Below, piece after piece: positions 8,369 to 17,240 of a DNA stretch of 64,000 nucleotides; the stretch's first letter is position 1, and each line of letters begins with the position of its first letter. The stretch lies in contig NZ_WMIE01000002.1 of assembly GCF_009711225.1 (NCBI RefSeq), forward strand, positions 248,001-312,000, in the 5' to 3' direction. This DNA comes from Paracoccus aestuariivivens. Lineage in GTDB: Bacteria > Pseudomonadota > Alphaproteobacteria > Rhodobacterales > Rhodobacteraceae. A model generated the notes under the pieces. The model searched no databases, was not told the origin of the DNA, and saw only the letters and a program-made list of their open reading frames with translations. Position numbers and translations under genes: made by a program.

Positions 8369-10216
8369 TCAGGTTCCTTCGGCTTGCTCCAGCCGCTCCA
8401 ATGCCAGCAACCACAGGCTTTCGGCGCGCTGCATCGCTTCGACCGCCTCGGCATGCTTGCGCCCGAATTGCTTGGCCCTGAGAGAATCCTCGTAGGTCGC
8501 GGGATCGGCAAGGATCGCGTCCAGCTTCTTCGTCATCTCGGTCAGCTTCTCGATCCGCTCTTCGGCCTTGCGAAGGTCGGCGCGCAATTCGATGAACTTG
8601 TCGCGCGAGGGACGTTTGGGCGCAGGCTTTTCCTCGGGCTTCGCGGCGGGCTTGTCGTCACCGGCAAGCAGCATCCGGCGATAGTCGTCCAGATCGCCCT
8701 GCCACGGTTCGACCTTGCCCTGATCGACCAGCCACAACCGGTCGGCAACAAGGCTGAGCAGATGCATGTCGTGGCTGACCAGAACCACGGCGCCGGTGTA
8801 ATCGTTAAGCGCCTCGGTCAGGGCTTCGCGCGACTCGATGTCGAGGTGGTTGGTCGGTTCGTCGAGGATCAGCAGATGCGGCGCGTCGATCGTGGCAAGC
8901 AGCAGCGAGAGCCGTGCTTTCTGACCGCCCGAAAGCTGTCCGACCTTGGTTGCTGCCTGTGCCTCCATCAGGCCGAAACCGGCAAGACGGGCGCGCAGCT
9001 TGGCCGGAGTCTCGCCGGGGCGTAGACGCCGGACGTGATCCAATGGCGTTTCGTCCAGGTCCAGTTCGTCGACCTGATGCTGGGCGAAATAGCCGATGCG
9101 CAGCTTGCCCGAGCGGGCGATCTTGCCCTCCTGCGGATCAAGCCGTTCGGCTAGTAGTTTCGACAGCGTCGATTTGCCTTGTCCGTTGCGGCCCAGCAGC
9201 GCGATCCGGTCGTCCTGATCTATCCGCAGGCTCAGCTTGCGCAGCACGGCGCGGCCATCGTAGCCGACGGCCAGATCCTCCATCGAGATGATCGGCGGCG
9301 ACAACTGGTCGGGCTGCGGGAAGGTGAAGCGGTGGAACTTGGCTTCTTCAGGTGCCGTGATCGGCTCCATCTTGGCCAGCATCTTGATGCGGGCCTGCGC
9401 CTGAACGGCCTTGCTGGCCTTGGCGCGGAAGCGGTCCACGAAACTTTGCAGATGCGCGCGGCGGGCGTCCTGCTTTTTGGCCTCGGCGGCTTGCAGGGCG
9501 CGTTTCTCGGCGCGGGTGCGGGCGAAGGTGTCGTAGCCGCCGGTGTAAAGCGTCAGCTTGCGATCCTCGACATGCAGGATGTGGCTCACGGCGCGGTTCA
9601 GCAGATCGCGGTCGTGGCTGATGACGACCACGGTGTGCGGATAGCGCATGAGATAGCTTTCCAGCCACAACGCGCCTTCCAGATCCAGATAGTTGGTCGG
9701 TTCGTCCAAAAGCAACAGGTCGGGCTGCGAGAACAGGACCCCCGCCAGTGCCACGCGCATCCGCCATCCGCCAGAGTAGTCGCTGGTCGGGCGGGCCTGA
9801 TCCTCGGTCGAGAAGCCAAGCCCCTTCAGGATGGACGCCGCGCGGGCTTCGGCGGACCATGCGTCAATATCGGCAAGGCGGGCGTGGATCTCTCCGATGC
9901 GGGTCGGGTCGATTGCGTGCTCGGATTCGGCCAGCAATTCCGCGCGCTCGGTGTCGGCGGCCAGCACGGTGTCCAGCACGCTGATCTCGTTGCCAGGCGA
10001 TTCCTGCGCGACGCCGCCGATGCGAGCGCGCGAGGGCAGGCTGATCTCGCCGCCATCCAAAGTCAGCTCGCCACGGATCAGCTTGAACAGCGTCGTTTTT
10101 CCGGCCCCGTTCGGACCGACAAGGCCCACCTTGTGGCCATAGGGAATGGAAGCCGAAGCCTGCTCGAGAAGCGGTCGACCGGCGATTGAATAGGATATGT
10201 CATCGATGCGCAGCAT
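8369..10216 (-). CDS. ABC-F family ATPase (translation factor / ribosome-associated)
   Basis: A soluble ABC-F protein of about 615 residues with two fused nucleotide-binding domains and no membrane segments. The first Walker A is GPNGAGKTT (34-42) and the second is GRNGQGKST; the signatures are YSGGWRMR and LSGGQKARL, each followed by [11 protein letters not shown] or [11 protein letters not shown]. The linker and the Lys/Glu-rich C-terminal segment look coiled-coil, as in Uup/YheS. ABC-F proteins act on the ribosome E site; which subgroup this is I cannot tell. I prefer [10 protein letters not shown] (10216) as the start over an open extension of 12 residues. Divergent from ndk. Confidence 0.9.
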   Translation of the reverse strand: MLRIDDISYSIAGRPLLEQASASIPYGHKVGLVGPNGAGKTTLFKLIRGELTLDGGEISLPSRARIGGVAQESPGNEISVLDTVLAADTERAELLAESEHAIDPTRIGEIHARLADIDAWSAEARAASILKGLGFSTEDQARPTSDYSGGWRMRVALAGVLFSQPDLLLLDEPTNYLDLEGALWLESYLMRYPHTVVVISHDRDLLNRAVSHILHVEDRKLTLYTGGYDTFARTRAEKRALQAAEAKKQDARRAHLQSFVDRFRAKASKAVQAQARIKMLAKMEPITAPEEAKFHRFTFPQPDQLSPPIISMEDLAVGYDGRAVLRKLSLRIDQDDRIALLGRNGQGKSTLSKLLAERLDPQEGKIARSGKLRIGYFAQHQVDELDLDETPLDHVRRLRPGETPAKLRARLAGFGLMEAQAATKVGQLSGGQKARLSLLLATIDAPHLLILDEPTNHLDIESREALTEALNDYTGAVVLVSHDMHLLSLVADRLWLVDQGKVEPWQGDLDDYRRMLLAGDDKPAAKPEEKPAPKRPSRDKFIELRADLRKAEERIEKLTEMTKKLDAILADPATYEDSLRAKQFGRKHAEAVEAMQRAESLWLLALERLEQAEGT

Positions 10217-10343
10217 GAAGCACGGCATGGAGCAAGGCGCGTGTCGCGTCAATGCCGCGCCGCCTTTTCATCGCACGTCCCGCGTGGTAACCGAGCGCGG
10301 ATTTCAGGGCAATCTGGCCCGACTTTGCAAAAGGACATCTGAC

Positions 10344-10766
10344 ATGGCGACCGAACGCACGCTTTCGATCATCAAACCCGACGCCACCAAGCGCAACCTG
10401 ACCGGCAAGATCAACGCTAAGTTCGAAGATGCGGGCCTGCGCATCGTCGCACAGAAGCGCATCCAACTGACCCTGGCTCAAGCCGGTCAGTTCTATGCCG
10501 AGCACAAAGAGCGCCCCTTCTTCGGTGAACTGACCGAGTTCATGGTGTCCGAGCCGGTCGTCGTGCAAGTTCTGGAAGGCGAAGGCGCTATCCTGAAAAA
10601 CCGCGAAGTCATGGGCGCCACCAACCCGGCGAACGCCGATGAAGGCACCATCCGCAAAGAGTTCGCTCTGTCGGTCGGCGAGAACTCGGTCCACGGTTCG
10701 GACAGCCCGGAAGCTGCTGCCCGCGAGATCGCCTTCTTCTTCTCGGGCCTCGAACTGGTCGGCTAA
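10344..10766 (+). CDS. ndk: Nucleoside-diphosphate kinase
   Basis: A 140-residue Ndk, which transfers phosphate from ATP to NDPs through a phosphohistidine. The start [14 protein letters not shown] is standard and has AAAGGA about 10 bases upstream; an open frame further upstream is not coding. The catalytic His117 sits in ENSVHGSDS, and the KPDA nucleotide-site motif is at 11-14. Length and sequence are fully typical. It is a single gene, divergent from the ABC-F ATPase and closed by a strong terminator. Confidence 0.97.
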   Translation: MATERTLSIIKPDATKRNLTGKINAKFEDAGLRIVAQKRIQLTLAQAGQFYAEHKERPFFGELTEFMVSEPVVVQVLEGEGAILKNREVMGATNPANADEGTIRKEFALSVGENSVHGSDSPEAAAREIAFFFSGLELVG

Positions 10767-10807
10767 TTCAGGGATGGCCTGACTGGCCTTCTTGTTACAT
10801 GAATTCC

Positions 10808-10836
10808 AAGGGCCGCCCTTTCGGGGCGGCCCTTTT
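10808..10836. terminator. Terminator after ndk
   Basis: AAGGGCCGCCC (10808-10818) and GGGCGGCCCTT (10824-10834) form an 11-bp stem with a 5-nt loop, followed on the plus strand by TT. It lies directly before the stop of the convergent b561-YceI gene and may serve both. Confidence 0.8.
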
Positions 10837-10838
10837 CA

Positions 10839-12029
10839 TTATTGCTGTTTGGCTTCAAGATCGAAGCGGATCAGGACCGGAAAGCCCACCGTACTTTCAT
10901 CGGCATAGCTCGCGCCGATGCCGAAATCGCGGCGGTCCACCTGCAACTCGCCCTTGGCCTTGGCCAAATCGCCATCGACCGTCAATTCGAATGGCATCTC
11001 GGCGGGGATCGTCTTACCCGCAATTGTCAGGTTGCCCTTGGCGATGTGTGACGCCCCGTCGGCCTGAATATCGGCCTCGAAACGGGCTGTCGGGAATTGC
11101 GGCGCGTTCAGGAAATCCGGTCCCTTGGCCGAGTCGCTGACCGCGCCGAGTGTCAGCGAAGTCACGTCGATATCGACCCCGACCTTGCCCGTCTGCGTTT
11201 CGGGATCATAGGCGATGTTAGCGCTCCAACCCGAGAATTGGCCCTGAATCGGGCTGCCGCCTTGTTTGACCTCGATCGACAACGTGCCCTGCTGGACCAC
11301 CCAACCGGAAGCGGGAGCCGTCGTGGCAACGGGCGCGTCCGCCTTTTCCGGGGCTTGGGCCGAAACAATCACGGTGCCAGTCCACAAGGCAAGCGCCGCA
11401 ACTGCCGCCAAGGCATGGGGCAAGAAAGATCTTGATACGGAATGCGGAGGTTCGGGGGCGCGATCCGCAGGTCCGGCCATACGGTTCAGCGTGCCGTCGC
11501 GGTCGACCAACGCATGTTTCATCGCGCCTGCGACATGCAGCACGATGAGCGCGGCAAGCACCCACCAGCCTGTTTCGTGGAAATGGGCAAAGCTCTCGGA
11601 CAGCGCGGCATCCTCGGGGACGAAGGGCAGGCGTTGCCCCAGCGGCCACAGGATCCGAGAAAACCCGCCCGGGGCCGACGAATGCAGCAGCCAGCCGGTC
11701 AGCGGCATGATCACCATGCCGATCCATAGGGCCCAATGCACGGTTTCGGCGACGAAGTGCTCGATCAGGCGTTCGGGATGCAATGGTCGGGGTTTCGTCT
11801 GGGTCAGGGTCCAAAGGATGCGCAGGACTGCCAGAAACAGCGCGGCGACTCCGACGGTCTTGTGGACCGAGAAGGTGGCGAAGATCGCTTGCAACTCGGC
11901 TTCGGTGCCGCGTGGCATGCTGCCTGCGTAAAGGCCAAGCCCGATGGCGGTCAGGATCAGCACGGCGATGCTCCAATGGAACAGGCGGGCGACCCAACCA
12001 TAGCTTCGGGCGGTATTTGCGGCAGTCAT
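10839..12029 (-). CDS. Cytochrome b561 / YceI-domain fusion protein
   Basis: A 396-residue fusion. Residues 1-210 are a di-haem cytochrome b561 with four membrane helices and candidate haem-ligand histidines in RLFHWSI (18), FSVHKTVG (56), ETVHWALW and VLHVAGAMKH. One more helix (about 212-232, ending SAQA) follows. Residues ~245-396 are a periplasmic YceI domain, a lipocalin-like fold that binds isoprenoids such as quinones (motifs SLTLGA, FLNAPQFPTARFE, DFGIGA). The layout suggests quinol oxidation or sensing at the periplasmic face. Its start overlaps the tdk stop (TGATG). This fusion also occurs in related bacteria. Confidence 0.88.
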   Translation of the reverse strand: MTAANTARSYGWVARLFHWSIAVLILTAIGLGLYAGSMPRGTEAELQAIFATFSVHKTVGVAALFLAVLRILWTLTQTKPRPLHPERLIEHFVAETVHWALWIGMVIMPLTGWLLHSSAPGGFSRILWPLGQRLPFVPEDAALSESFAHFHETGWWVLAALIVLHVAGAMKHALVDRDGTLNRMAGPADRAPEPPHSVSRSFLPHALAAVAALALWTGTVIVSAQAPEKADAPVATTAPASGWVVQQGTLSIEVKQGGSPIQGQFSGWSANIAYDPETQTGKVGVDIDVTSLTLGAVSDSAKGPDFLNAPQFPTARFEADIQADGASHIAKGNLTIAGKTIPAEMPFELTVDGDLAKAKGELQVDRRDFGIGASYADESTVGFPVLIRFDLEAKQQ

Positions 12030-12604
12030 CAGGCTTCTCCCATGGCTTCGCGCCAGTGACGGCGACAGAGCGAGACATATGTTTCGTTTCCACCGATCTG
12101 GACCTGCGCCCCTTCATGCAGGACGCGGCCCTGTTCGTCCTGACGGATGACCATGGTGGCTTTGCGACCGCAGTGGCAGATCGTGCGGACCTCGCGCAGG
12201 TCGTCTGCCCAGGCCAGCAGCGCGGCCGAGCCGGGGAACAGCTGGCCGCGGAAATCCACCCGCAGACCGTAGCACATCACGGGTAGGCCAAGGTCGTCGC
12301 TGGTGCGGGCAAGTTGCCAGACCTGAGCCTCGGTCAGGAACTGGGCTTCGTCGATGAACACGCAGGCGCAATCCCGACCTTTGGTCTGGATCAGGTCGAA
12401 GAGATCGGCTTCGGGGCTGAATGCGGTTGCGCGCTCGGCAATTCCGATGCGGCTGGCGATGACGCCCTGACCTGCGCGGCTGTCCAGCGCAGCGGTCAGA
12501 AGTAGTGTCTCCATGCCGCGCTCGCGGTAGTTATACGCTGCTTGCAGCAAGAGCGTACTCTTGCCGGCGTTCATGGTGGAGTAATGGAAATAAAGCTTGG
12601 CCAT
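12029..12604 (-). CDS. tdk: Thymidine kinase
   Basis: A 191-residue type II thymidine kinase, which phosphorylates thymidine in the salvage pathway. The start MAKLYFHYSTMNAGKST carries the P-loop (MNAGKST); FIDEAQFL holds the catalytic Glu; YGLRVDFRGQLFPGS is the lasso region; and C-x-C in CHCGRKA plus a further Cys near the end (SLCRRH) are the structural zinc ligands. The open frame upstream of 12604 has no family similarity. It overlaps the b561-YceI start by one base. Confidence 0.95.
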   Translation of the reverse strand: MAKLYFHYSTMNAGKSTLLLQAAYNYRERGMETLLLTAALDSRAGQGVIASRIGIAERATAFSPEADLFDLIQTKGRDCACVFIDEAQFLTEAQVWQLARTSDDLGLPVMCYGLRVDFRGQLFPGSAALLAWADDLREVRTICHCGRKATMVIRQDEQGRVLHEGAQVQIGGNETYVSLCRRHWREAMGEA

Positions 12605-12638
12605 GCAGGCAGATAGCCTTGGCCTGACAAGAGCCGCA

Positions 12639-12667
12639 AGCCGCCGCGCGCGTTGCCCGCGGCGGCT
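12639..12667 (-). terminator. GC-rich hairpin after the DEAD-box helicase gene
   Basis: AGCCGCCGCG (12639-12648) pairs perfectly with CGCGGCGGCT (12658-12667) just past the helicase stop on the minus strand. The following tail has only scattered Ts, so it may be an inefficient or Rho-assisted terminator rather than a classical one. Confidence 0.5.
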
Positions 12668-12677
12668 CACGTATTGT

Positions 12678-14126
12678 TTAGTCGTGGTGAGCCGACTTGG
12701 GCGCACGCGAAGGGCGACGTGCCGGACGTTTGCGCGCACCCTGAGCATTGCCCGGCGCACCGCCACGGCCGACAGGTCCGCCGCGTTCGCGGATCTTGCT
12801 AGCCTCGAACGGGACTTCGCCACCGACCACCGGAATCTGCGCTTTCATGGCCTTTTCGATGGCGCGAAGTTCGCCCATCTCGGCGGGGGCGCAGAACGCG
12901 ATGGCGCGACCGTCGCGACCGGCACGCGCGGTGCGGCCGATGCGGTGGACGTAGTTTTCCGGCACGTTCGGCAGGTCGTAGTTGTAGATATGGGCGACAT
13001 CGGGAATGTCGATGCCACGCGCGGCCACGTCGGTCGCGACCAGAACCTTGGTTTCGCCGTTACGGAAGCCCGACAGCGCACGCTCGCGCTGGCCCTGCGA
13101 TTTGTTGCCGTGGATGGATGCGACCTTGAAGCCCCATTTCTCCAGCAGTTTCGACAGCTTCTCCGAGCCATGCTTGGTGCGGCCGAACACGATCGCCAAC
13201 TCGTCGCGATGCTTGGCAAGATATTCGGCCAGCAAGGTCGCCTTGTCGCCCTGATTGACGAAGTGGACGCCTTGCTCGATCTTCGCTGCAGCCTGACCCG
13301 GAGGGTTCACGGCGACTTTCAGCGGGTCGGTCAGGTAGCTTTCGGCCAGTTCTTCCATCAGCTTCGGCATGGTGGCCGAGAACAGCAGCGTCTGACGCTC
13401 GCGTGGCAACATTTTCGCGATCCGGCGCAGCGTGTGGATGAATCCGATGTCCAGCATCTGGTCCGCCTCGTCGAGAACCAGATATTTGGTCTGCGACAGA
13501 TCCAGCGCACCGCGTTCGATCAGATCCATCAGACGGCCCGGAGTGGCAATCAGCACATCAACGCCGCGTTCTAGGCGCATGACCTGAACATTGATCGAGG
13601 CGCCGCCCACGACGCGGAACTGGCGGATGGCGGTGCCAGCCGCATAGACGTCGATGTTTTCGGCGATCTGGGTGGCCAGTTCGCGGGTCGGCGCAAGGAT
13701 CAGCGCGCGGCAGGTCTTGGGCTCGGGTTTACGACCGATATTCAGCAGGCGGGTCAGCATCGGCAGGCCGAAGGCCGCCGTCTTGCCGGTACCGGTTTGC
13801 GCAAGGCCCAGCAGGTCACGACCGGCGACGATCCCGGGAATGGCTTTTTCCTGAATGGGCGAGGGGGCCTCGATGCCCATCGGAGGCAGGTTGATCGCGA
13901 CGCGCGCATCAATGCCCATTTGGGTGAAGGGCGTGTCGATATCGGGAATGGCGCGGCGGATGAATTTTTCTTCCGGCTCGGCGCGCATGCGACGGTGGTT
14001 CGGGTTGGGTTTGGGCTTGCCATCGCGGTGGAACGGCGGTTTGCCGCCCTGATCGCCACGGGGTTTGTTCTCGCCATGGTGGCGGGGTTTGCCCGAACGG
14101 TTCGGGCGCGAGGTTTCGTTCGTCAT
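12678..14126 (-). CDS. DEAD-box ATP-dependent RNA helicase (RhlE-like)
   Basis: A 482-residue RNA helicase. After a basic, Gly/Pro-rich N-terminal tail of about 55 residues come the standard motifs: AQTGTGKT (109-116), PTREL, TPGRL, DEAD (about 218), SAT (about 250), and HRIGRTARAGR near 390. The C-terminal tail is again Arg/Gly/Pro-rich, typical for RNA-binding extensions. Such helicases aid ribosome assembly and mRNA turnover, especially in the cold. I start it at MTNETSRPNR; 19 more codons are open upstream. The 215-bp gap upstream holds a strongly structured element, listed separately, that would be in its mRNA leader. Confidence 0.92.
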   Translation of the reverse strand: MTNETSRPNRSGKPRHHGENKPRGDQGGKPPFHRDGKPKPNPNHRRMRAEPEEKFIRRAIPDIDTPFTQMGIDARVAINLPPMGIEAPSPIQEKAIPGIVAGRDLLGLAQTGTGKTAAFGLPMLTRLLNIGRKPEPKTCRALILAPTRELATQIAENIDVYAAGTAIRQFRVVGGASINVQVMRLERGVDVLIATPGRLMDLIERGALDLSQTKYLVLDEADQMLDIGFIHTLRRIAKMLPRERQTLLFSATMPKLMEELAESYLTDPLKVAVNPPGQAAAKIEQGVHFVNQGDKATLLAEYLAKHRDELAIVFGRTKHGSEKLSKLLEKWGFKVASIHGNKSQGQRERALSGFRNGETKVLVATDVAARGIDIPDVAHIYNYDLPNVPENYVHRIGRTARAGRDGRAIAFCAPAEMGELRAIEKAMKAQIPVVGGEVPFEASKIRERGGPVGRGGAPGNAQGARKRPARRPSRAPKSAHHD

Positions 14127-14233
14127 AACATCTTTCGGCCATGCCGCCCGCGTATCTGCGCGCATGACAAGGGGCCGCGTCATGCGCGGCGATTGCGAGG
14201 GGCGGGCGAGATACGGATTGCCCGCTAGCCTCC

Positions 14234-14296
14234 CCGCGTGAATGGGAAACCGAAAGTCAGGGCCACCTGACGCAAAGGCGTCGGCTACTCACGCGG
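14234..14296 (-). promoter_or_regulatory. Candidate structured RNA element in the DEAD-box helicase leader
   Basis: Read on the minus strand, CCGCGTGA and TCACGCGG (14289-14296 with 14234-14241) close a 63-nt element with an exact 8-bp stem. Inside, CCGA/TCGG (14250-14253 with 14281-14284) and GTCAGG/CCTGAC with a 4-nt loop (14256-14271) nest, while GACGC/GCGTC (14269-14282) would form an alternative hairpin that competes for three bases. It lies 108 bp before the helicase start codon, downstream of dtd. It is not a tRNA: there is no T-arm consensus and it is too short. I do not recognise the class. Confidence 0.5.
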
Positions 14297-14341
14297 CAGC
14301 GGGCGGCATCGACCAGCAAATGAGGCCGCAAGCCCAGAAAG

Positions 14342-14791
14342 TCAAGCGCGGTCTGTGGAATCCATCCAGATCGTCACCGGCCCGTCATTGACCAGCGACA
14401 CTTTCATATCCGCCCCGAAGCTGCCGGTCTGAACCGGAAGGCCCAGATTACGCAGGCTTTCCACAAAGCGAAGATACAGCGCCTCGCCGCGCGCAGGAGC
14501 CTCGGCCGAGGAAAATCCGGGCCGGTTACCGGTGCGGGTATCGGCGGCCAGCGTGAACTGGCTGACGACCAGAACCGCGCCGCCGATATCGGTGACCGAG
14601 CGGTTCATCTTGTCTGCCTCGTCACGGAAAATGCGCAGCTTGGCGATGCGGGCGGCCAGTTTCTCGGGGGCGTCGTCCGGGTCGCCCTGCATGGCACAGA
14701 CCAGAACCAGCAGACCCGCGTCGATCTTGCCGATGCTTTCGCCGCTGACCTTGACGTCGGCCTCGGCGACACGCTGGATCAGGGCGCGCAT
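14342..14791 (-). CDS. dtd: D-aminoacyl-tRNA deacylase
   Basis: A 149-residue Dtd, which hydrolyses D-amino acids mischarged on tRNA. The start [15 protein letters not shown] is typical. The two active-site motifs are visible: [18 protein letters not shown] (family SQFTL) and [14 protein letters not shown] (family NxGPVT). The Met is at 14791; the eight open codons before it overlap the neighbour. It begins 1 bp after the stop of the small membrane protein, so the two form an operon. Confidence 0.95.
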   Translation of the reverse strand: MRALIQRVAEADVKVSGESIGKIDAGLLVLVCAMQGDPDDAPEKLAARIAKLRIFRDEADKMNRSVTDIGGAVLVVSQFTLAADTRTGNRPGFSSAEAPARGEALYLRFVESLRNLGLPVQTGSFGADMKVSLVNDGPVTIWMDSTDRA

Positions 14792-14792
14792 G

Positions 14793-15020
14793 TTACTTGC
14801 CCAGCATGATGCCAAGGATCACGAACATCAGGCCAAAGACCGAAGCTGCCAGCGCCGCCATGTTGACGGTGACGACCTTGCGCATGATCTTGCGCATCGC
14901 CTCGTCATCGGCTTGCTTCGCCTTGGCTTTCGCTGCGGTCAGGATGCACCAGCATAGCGCAGCCAGGCCCAGAACCGTCAGTGTCGTGCCACCCCAGATC
15001 AGCCCGTCCCAGATCGTCAT
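14793..15020 (-). CDS. Small two-helix membrane protein, unknown function
   Basis: A 75-residue protein starting [11 protein letters not shown]. It has two predicted membrane helices, about residues 8-29 and 50-72, joined by a basic, Lys-rich cytoplasmic loop ([21 protein letters not shown]). A start 19 codons upstream is possible, but the extension is not hydrophobic in a useful way. It is transcribed just ahead of dtd. I recognise no family. Confidence 0.65.
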   Translation of the reverse strand: MTIWDGLIWGGTTLTVLGLAALCWCILTAAKAKAKQADDEAMRKIMRKVVTVNMAALAASVFGLMFVILGIMLGK

Positions 15021-15115
15021 TCCCGCTCTCCGTCCAATGTCCAGCAGCGGACTAGCGGCGATTGCACAAGCCTGCAAGACGGCCTAGACCGCTGCCTACC
15101 ACAAAGGAGCGGACC

Positions 15116-15367
15116 ATGCAGGACGACAACGCCTATGGCATCGCAGCCGGCGAGCTGCGCCAGTTCATCGAGCAGTTCGAAGCGCTCGACGCTGAGAAGG
15201 CAGACGTGGCTGAACGCCAGAAAGAACTGATGGCTGAAGCCAAGGCACGCGGCTACGACACCAAGGTGATGCGTAAAGTCATCGCGCTGCGCAAGCGCGA
15301 CAAGGACGACATCGCCGAGGAAGAGGCAATCATGGACATGTACAAGGCTGCACTTGGCATGATCTGA
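15116..15367 (+). CDS. gapR: GapR-family nucleoid-associated protein (DUF2312)
   Basis: An 83-residue, highly charged, helical protein of the DUF2312 family. The family member GapR in Caulobacter forms a clamp on overtwisted, AT-rich DNA and helps topoisomerases ahead of replication forks. Visible blocks are GELRQFIEQFEALDAEK, a long coiled-coil helix, AEAKARGYDTKVMRKVIALRKRD and DDIAEEEAIMDMYKAALG. AAAGGAG lies 8-9 bases upstream of the ATG at 15116. Single gene with its own strong terminator. Confidence 0.9.
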   Translation: MQDDNAYGIAAGELRQFIEQFEALDAEKADVAERQKELMAEAKARGYDTKVMRKVIALRKRDKDDIAEEEAIMDMYKAALGMI

Positions 15368-15369
15368 CG

Positions 15370-15398
15370 AAAGGGGGCCACGGCCCCCTTTCTTTTTT
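15370..15398 (+). terminator. Intrinsic terminator of gapR
   Basis: AAAGGGGGCC (15370-15379) and GGCCCCCTTT (15382-15391) form a strong hairpin starting 2 bases after the stop codon, followed by CTTTTTT. This is a classical Rho-independent terminator. Confidence 0.92.
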
Positions 15399-15409
15399 GT
15401 GGCAAGGTG

Positions 15410-16285
15410 TCAGGGCGCGATGAATTCGACCTCGGCCATTTCCGCGATTTCAGCGACATCCTCGTCGTAAAGATTGCTAATGTGGTCGACCAGATCCTGA
15501 TCCCAGCCCGGCAGATCGACCTCCATCTCGATTTGCGCGGGCAGGGCGTGACGCTGTAGCGCCGCCGCGAATATGGTGCGGCGAGTCTCGATCGTCAGAC
15601 GATCCTGCTTGGACATTTCCTCGCGGACCATCTCGATCCCGTCGGGGTGCAGGATATCGGCCAGAACCTGTAGACCCGCTTTCAACGGCACATCGCTGGG
15701 CATGGTCGCGACACGGCGCACGACCTCGGGCCAGATCAGCGAGGTGTCCTCATGGCACCAGACGACCAGATGGCAACCCGGTGTTGCGGCGACGATGCGC
15801 TTGATCGCCGGAGCCCAGCGAAGCGACTCGGGCGGGGTCGCGCCCATCACCTGTTCGTAGGTTCCGCTGCCCTCTTGGCTCAGGACAAACGGGATCAGCG
15901 TGGCGGGGTTCTTCATGCCGATGAAGAACTCGACCTCGGCATTGGGAAAAAGATTGGCCAGTGCGGCCAGTTTGGTGCCCGCCGTGGCGTACAGCCCCTC
16001 GCTCGAGATCGCGCGTTCGGCCTTGCCCAGAAATGTCGGCGTGCTGAAGACGATGCGCTGCGGCTCGTCCGTATCAAGGATGGCGTCCAGCATCACCTGT
16101 TCCATTTCGGGCGAGGCCGCGCCGCCTTTCAGTGCCGAAAGCGCTTCGCCGAAGACATCGCGGTGCTTGTTCGGGGTCAAAGGCTCGACACCGTTCTCAT
16201 GCAGCCAGTCACGGTTCTGCATCAGTGTCTTGACCATGCGATAGAGGTCAGTGCCGTGGACACCACAATGGAAGGCGACCTGCAT
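15410..16285 (-). CDS. Conserved hypothetical protein, possibly sulfotransferase-like
   Basis: A 291-residue soluble protein with no signal peptide or membrane segment. It begins MQVAFHCGVHGTDLYRMVK and continues RIVFSTPTFLGKAERAIS. A strand, a short loop and a following helix at the start, and later VEFFIGMKNPATLIPFVLSQ, resemble the layout of bacterial sulfotransferase-like proteins, but no full PAPS-binding motif can be seen. I therefore leave the function open. It is an isolated gene, convergent with gapR; the C-terminus is acidic (DEDVAEIAEMAEVE). Confidence 0.6.
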   Translation of the reverse strand: MQVAFHCGVHGTDLYRMVKTLMQNRDWLHENGVEPLTPNKHRDVFGEALSALKGGAASPEMEQVMLDAILDTDEPQRIVFSTPTFLGKAERAISSEGLYATAGTKLAALANLFPNAEVEFFIGMKNPATLIPFVLSQEGSGTYEQVMGATPPESLRWAPAIKRIVAATPGCHLVVWCHEDTSLIWPEVVRRVATMPSDVPLKAGLQVLADILHPDGIEMVREEMSKQDRLTIETRRTIFAAALQRHALPAQIEMEVDLPGWDQDLVDHISNLYDEDVAEIAEMAEVEFIAP

Positions 16286-16539
16286 GGCCCGAACTCCTAA
16301 TCCGCTTCAACTGGACGAACAGTAACGGGCAAAACCGGCAAGGGAAACCGTCAGCAGGTTCTGATTATCGGCAGCAACCCGCTTGTCTAGGCTGCATCTT
16401 GCCGGTTGGCAGGGGTTTCGGCGTTTCTCGTTTCAAAACAGCGCCGCAATGCATAATCTTGGTTAATTCGACCAGATGGACCGAGGGTGGACAAAAGGCA
16501 TGGGCCGTCGCGCTTGGCGGTCCTACTGGAGGATGGGCA

Positions 16540-17166
16540 ATGGGTTACGCAGTTCGGCCCGGGAGCAATCTTTACGTCGATGCCGTCGAGACGTTTACCG
16601 CATTGACGGGGGCGACCGGCATGCATCCAAGCCTTGCCGAAGTCGAGAAACGGCTCGGGCTCGAGCGTGGCGGCCTGTCAACGATGTTCGACGACGAGGG
16701 CGAACTTCTTGACGCGACGATGCGTAACGCGATGCTGCTGCTGCATGACCAATGTGTGCGCTCGATGGCTGCCGTCAGCGAAGAGGGCTGGCTCACGCAG
16801 TTCGAGGCGCTTGCCGATGCCTATGTGGAATGGGCGCATGACCATCCGCGGGAATTCCAGCTTATCGGCAAGATGCCGGATGACGAGTTCCGTGAGTATC
16901 CCGACCTGACGCGCTACGAACACGGCCTGCACGTGCTCATGGGGCGGATTTTGCGGCGTGCGCAGGAAGATGGCCATCTGGCACCTGACGAGGATGTCGG
17001 GTTGCTGGTCCCGGTGGCCTATGCCTTTGCACATGGGCTGACGGTCAAGATGCTGAGCGGCGACCTGTCGCGCTGGCTGCCGGATCGTTCGCCGCTGGCG
17101 ACGGCCCAGGCGGCGCTGCATTTGTTTACCCGCCGGATGCTGGACGCTCCTCGGGTCAGTGCCTGA
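16540..17166 (+). CDS. TetR-like transcriptional regulator (degenerate N-terminus)
   Basis: A 208-residue protein whose predicted fold follows TetR/AcrR regulators: an N-terminal helix-turn-helix region (VDAVETFTALTGATGMHPSLAEVEKRLGLERGGLSTMF) and an all-helical C-terminal ligand domain with the WHG-like stretch EWAHDHPREFQLIGKMPDDEF and later VAYAFAHGLTVKML. The HTH is weaker than in typical members. ATG at 16540 has GGAGGA about 7 bases upstream. The lolCD genes follow 74 bp later in the same direction, with an inverted repeat in between. Confidence 0.65.
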   Translation: MGYAVRPGSNLYVDAVETFTALTGATGMHPSLAEVEKRLGLERGGLSTMFDDEGELLDATMRNAMLLLHDQCVRSMAAVSEEGWLTQFEALADAYVEWAHDHPREFQLIGKMPDDEFREYPDLTRYEHGLHVLMGRILRRAQEDGHLAPDEDVGLLVPVAYAFAHGLTVKMLSGDLSRWLPDRSPLATAQAALHLFTRRMLDAPRVSA

Positions 17167-17211
17167 CCTTCACACGGTTGTTGGCTTGCATATTCAGGTC
17201 CGACACGCCAA

Positions 17212-17230
17212 TCAGTTGCGACCCAACTGA
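17212..17230 (+). repeat. Inverted repeat just upstream of lolC
   Basis: TCAGTTG (17212-17218) and CAACTGA (17224-17230) form a perfect 7-bp dyad around a 5-bp spacer, ending 10 bp before the lolC start codon. As DNA it could be an operator; as RNA it would be a hairpin beside the ribosome binding site (CAGGTGA). Confidence 0.5.
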
Positions 17231-17240
17231 CAGGTGACCG

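Noticed and set aside
14234..14296. tRNA gene in the helicase leader
   Set aside because: The outer stem is 8 bp with only 63 nt in total, no D-arm/T-arm consensus and no GTTCRANNC. Kept as a structured leader, not a tRNA.
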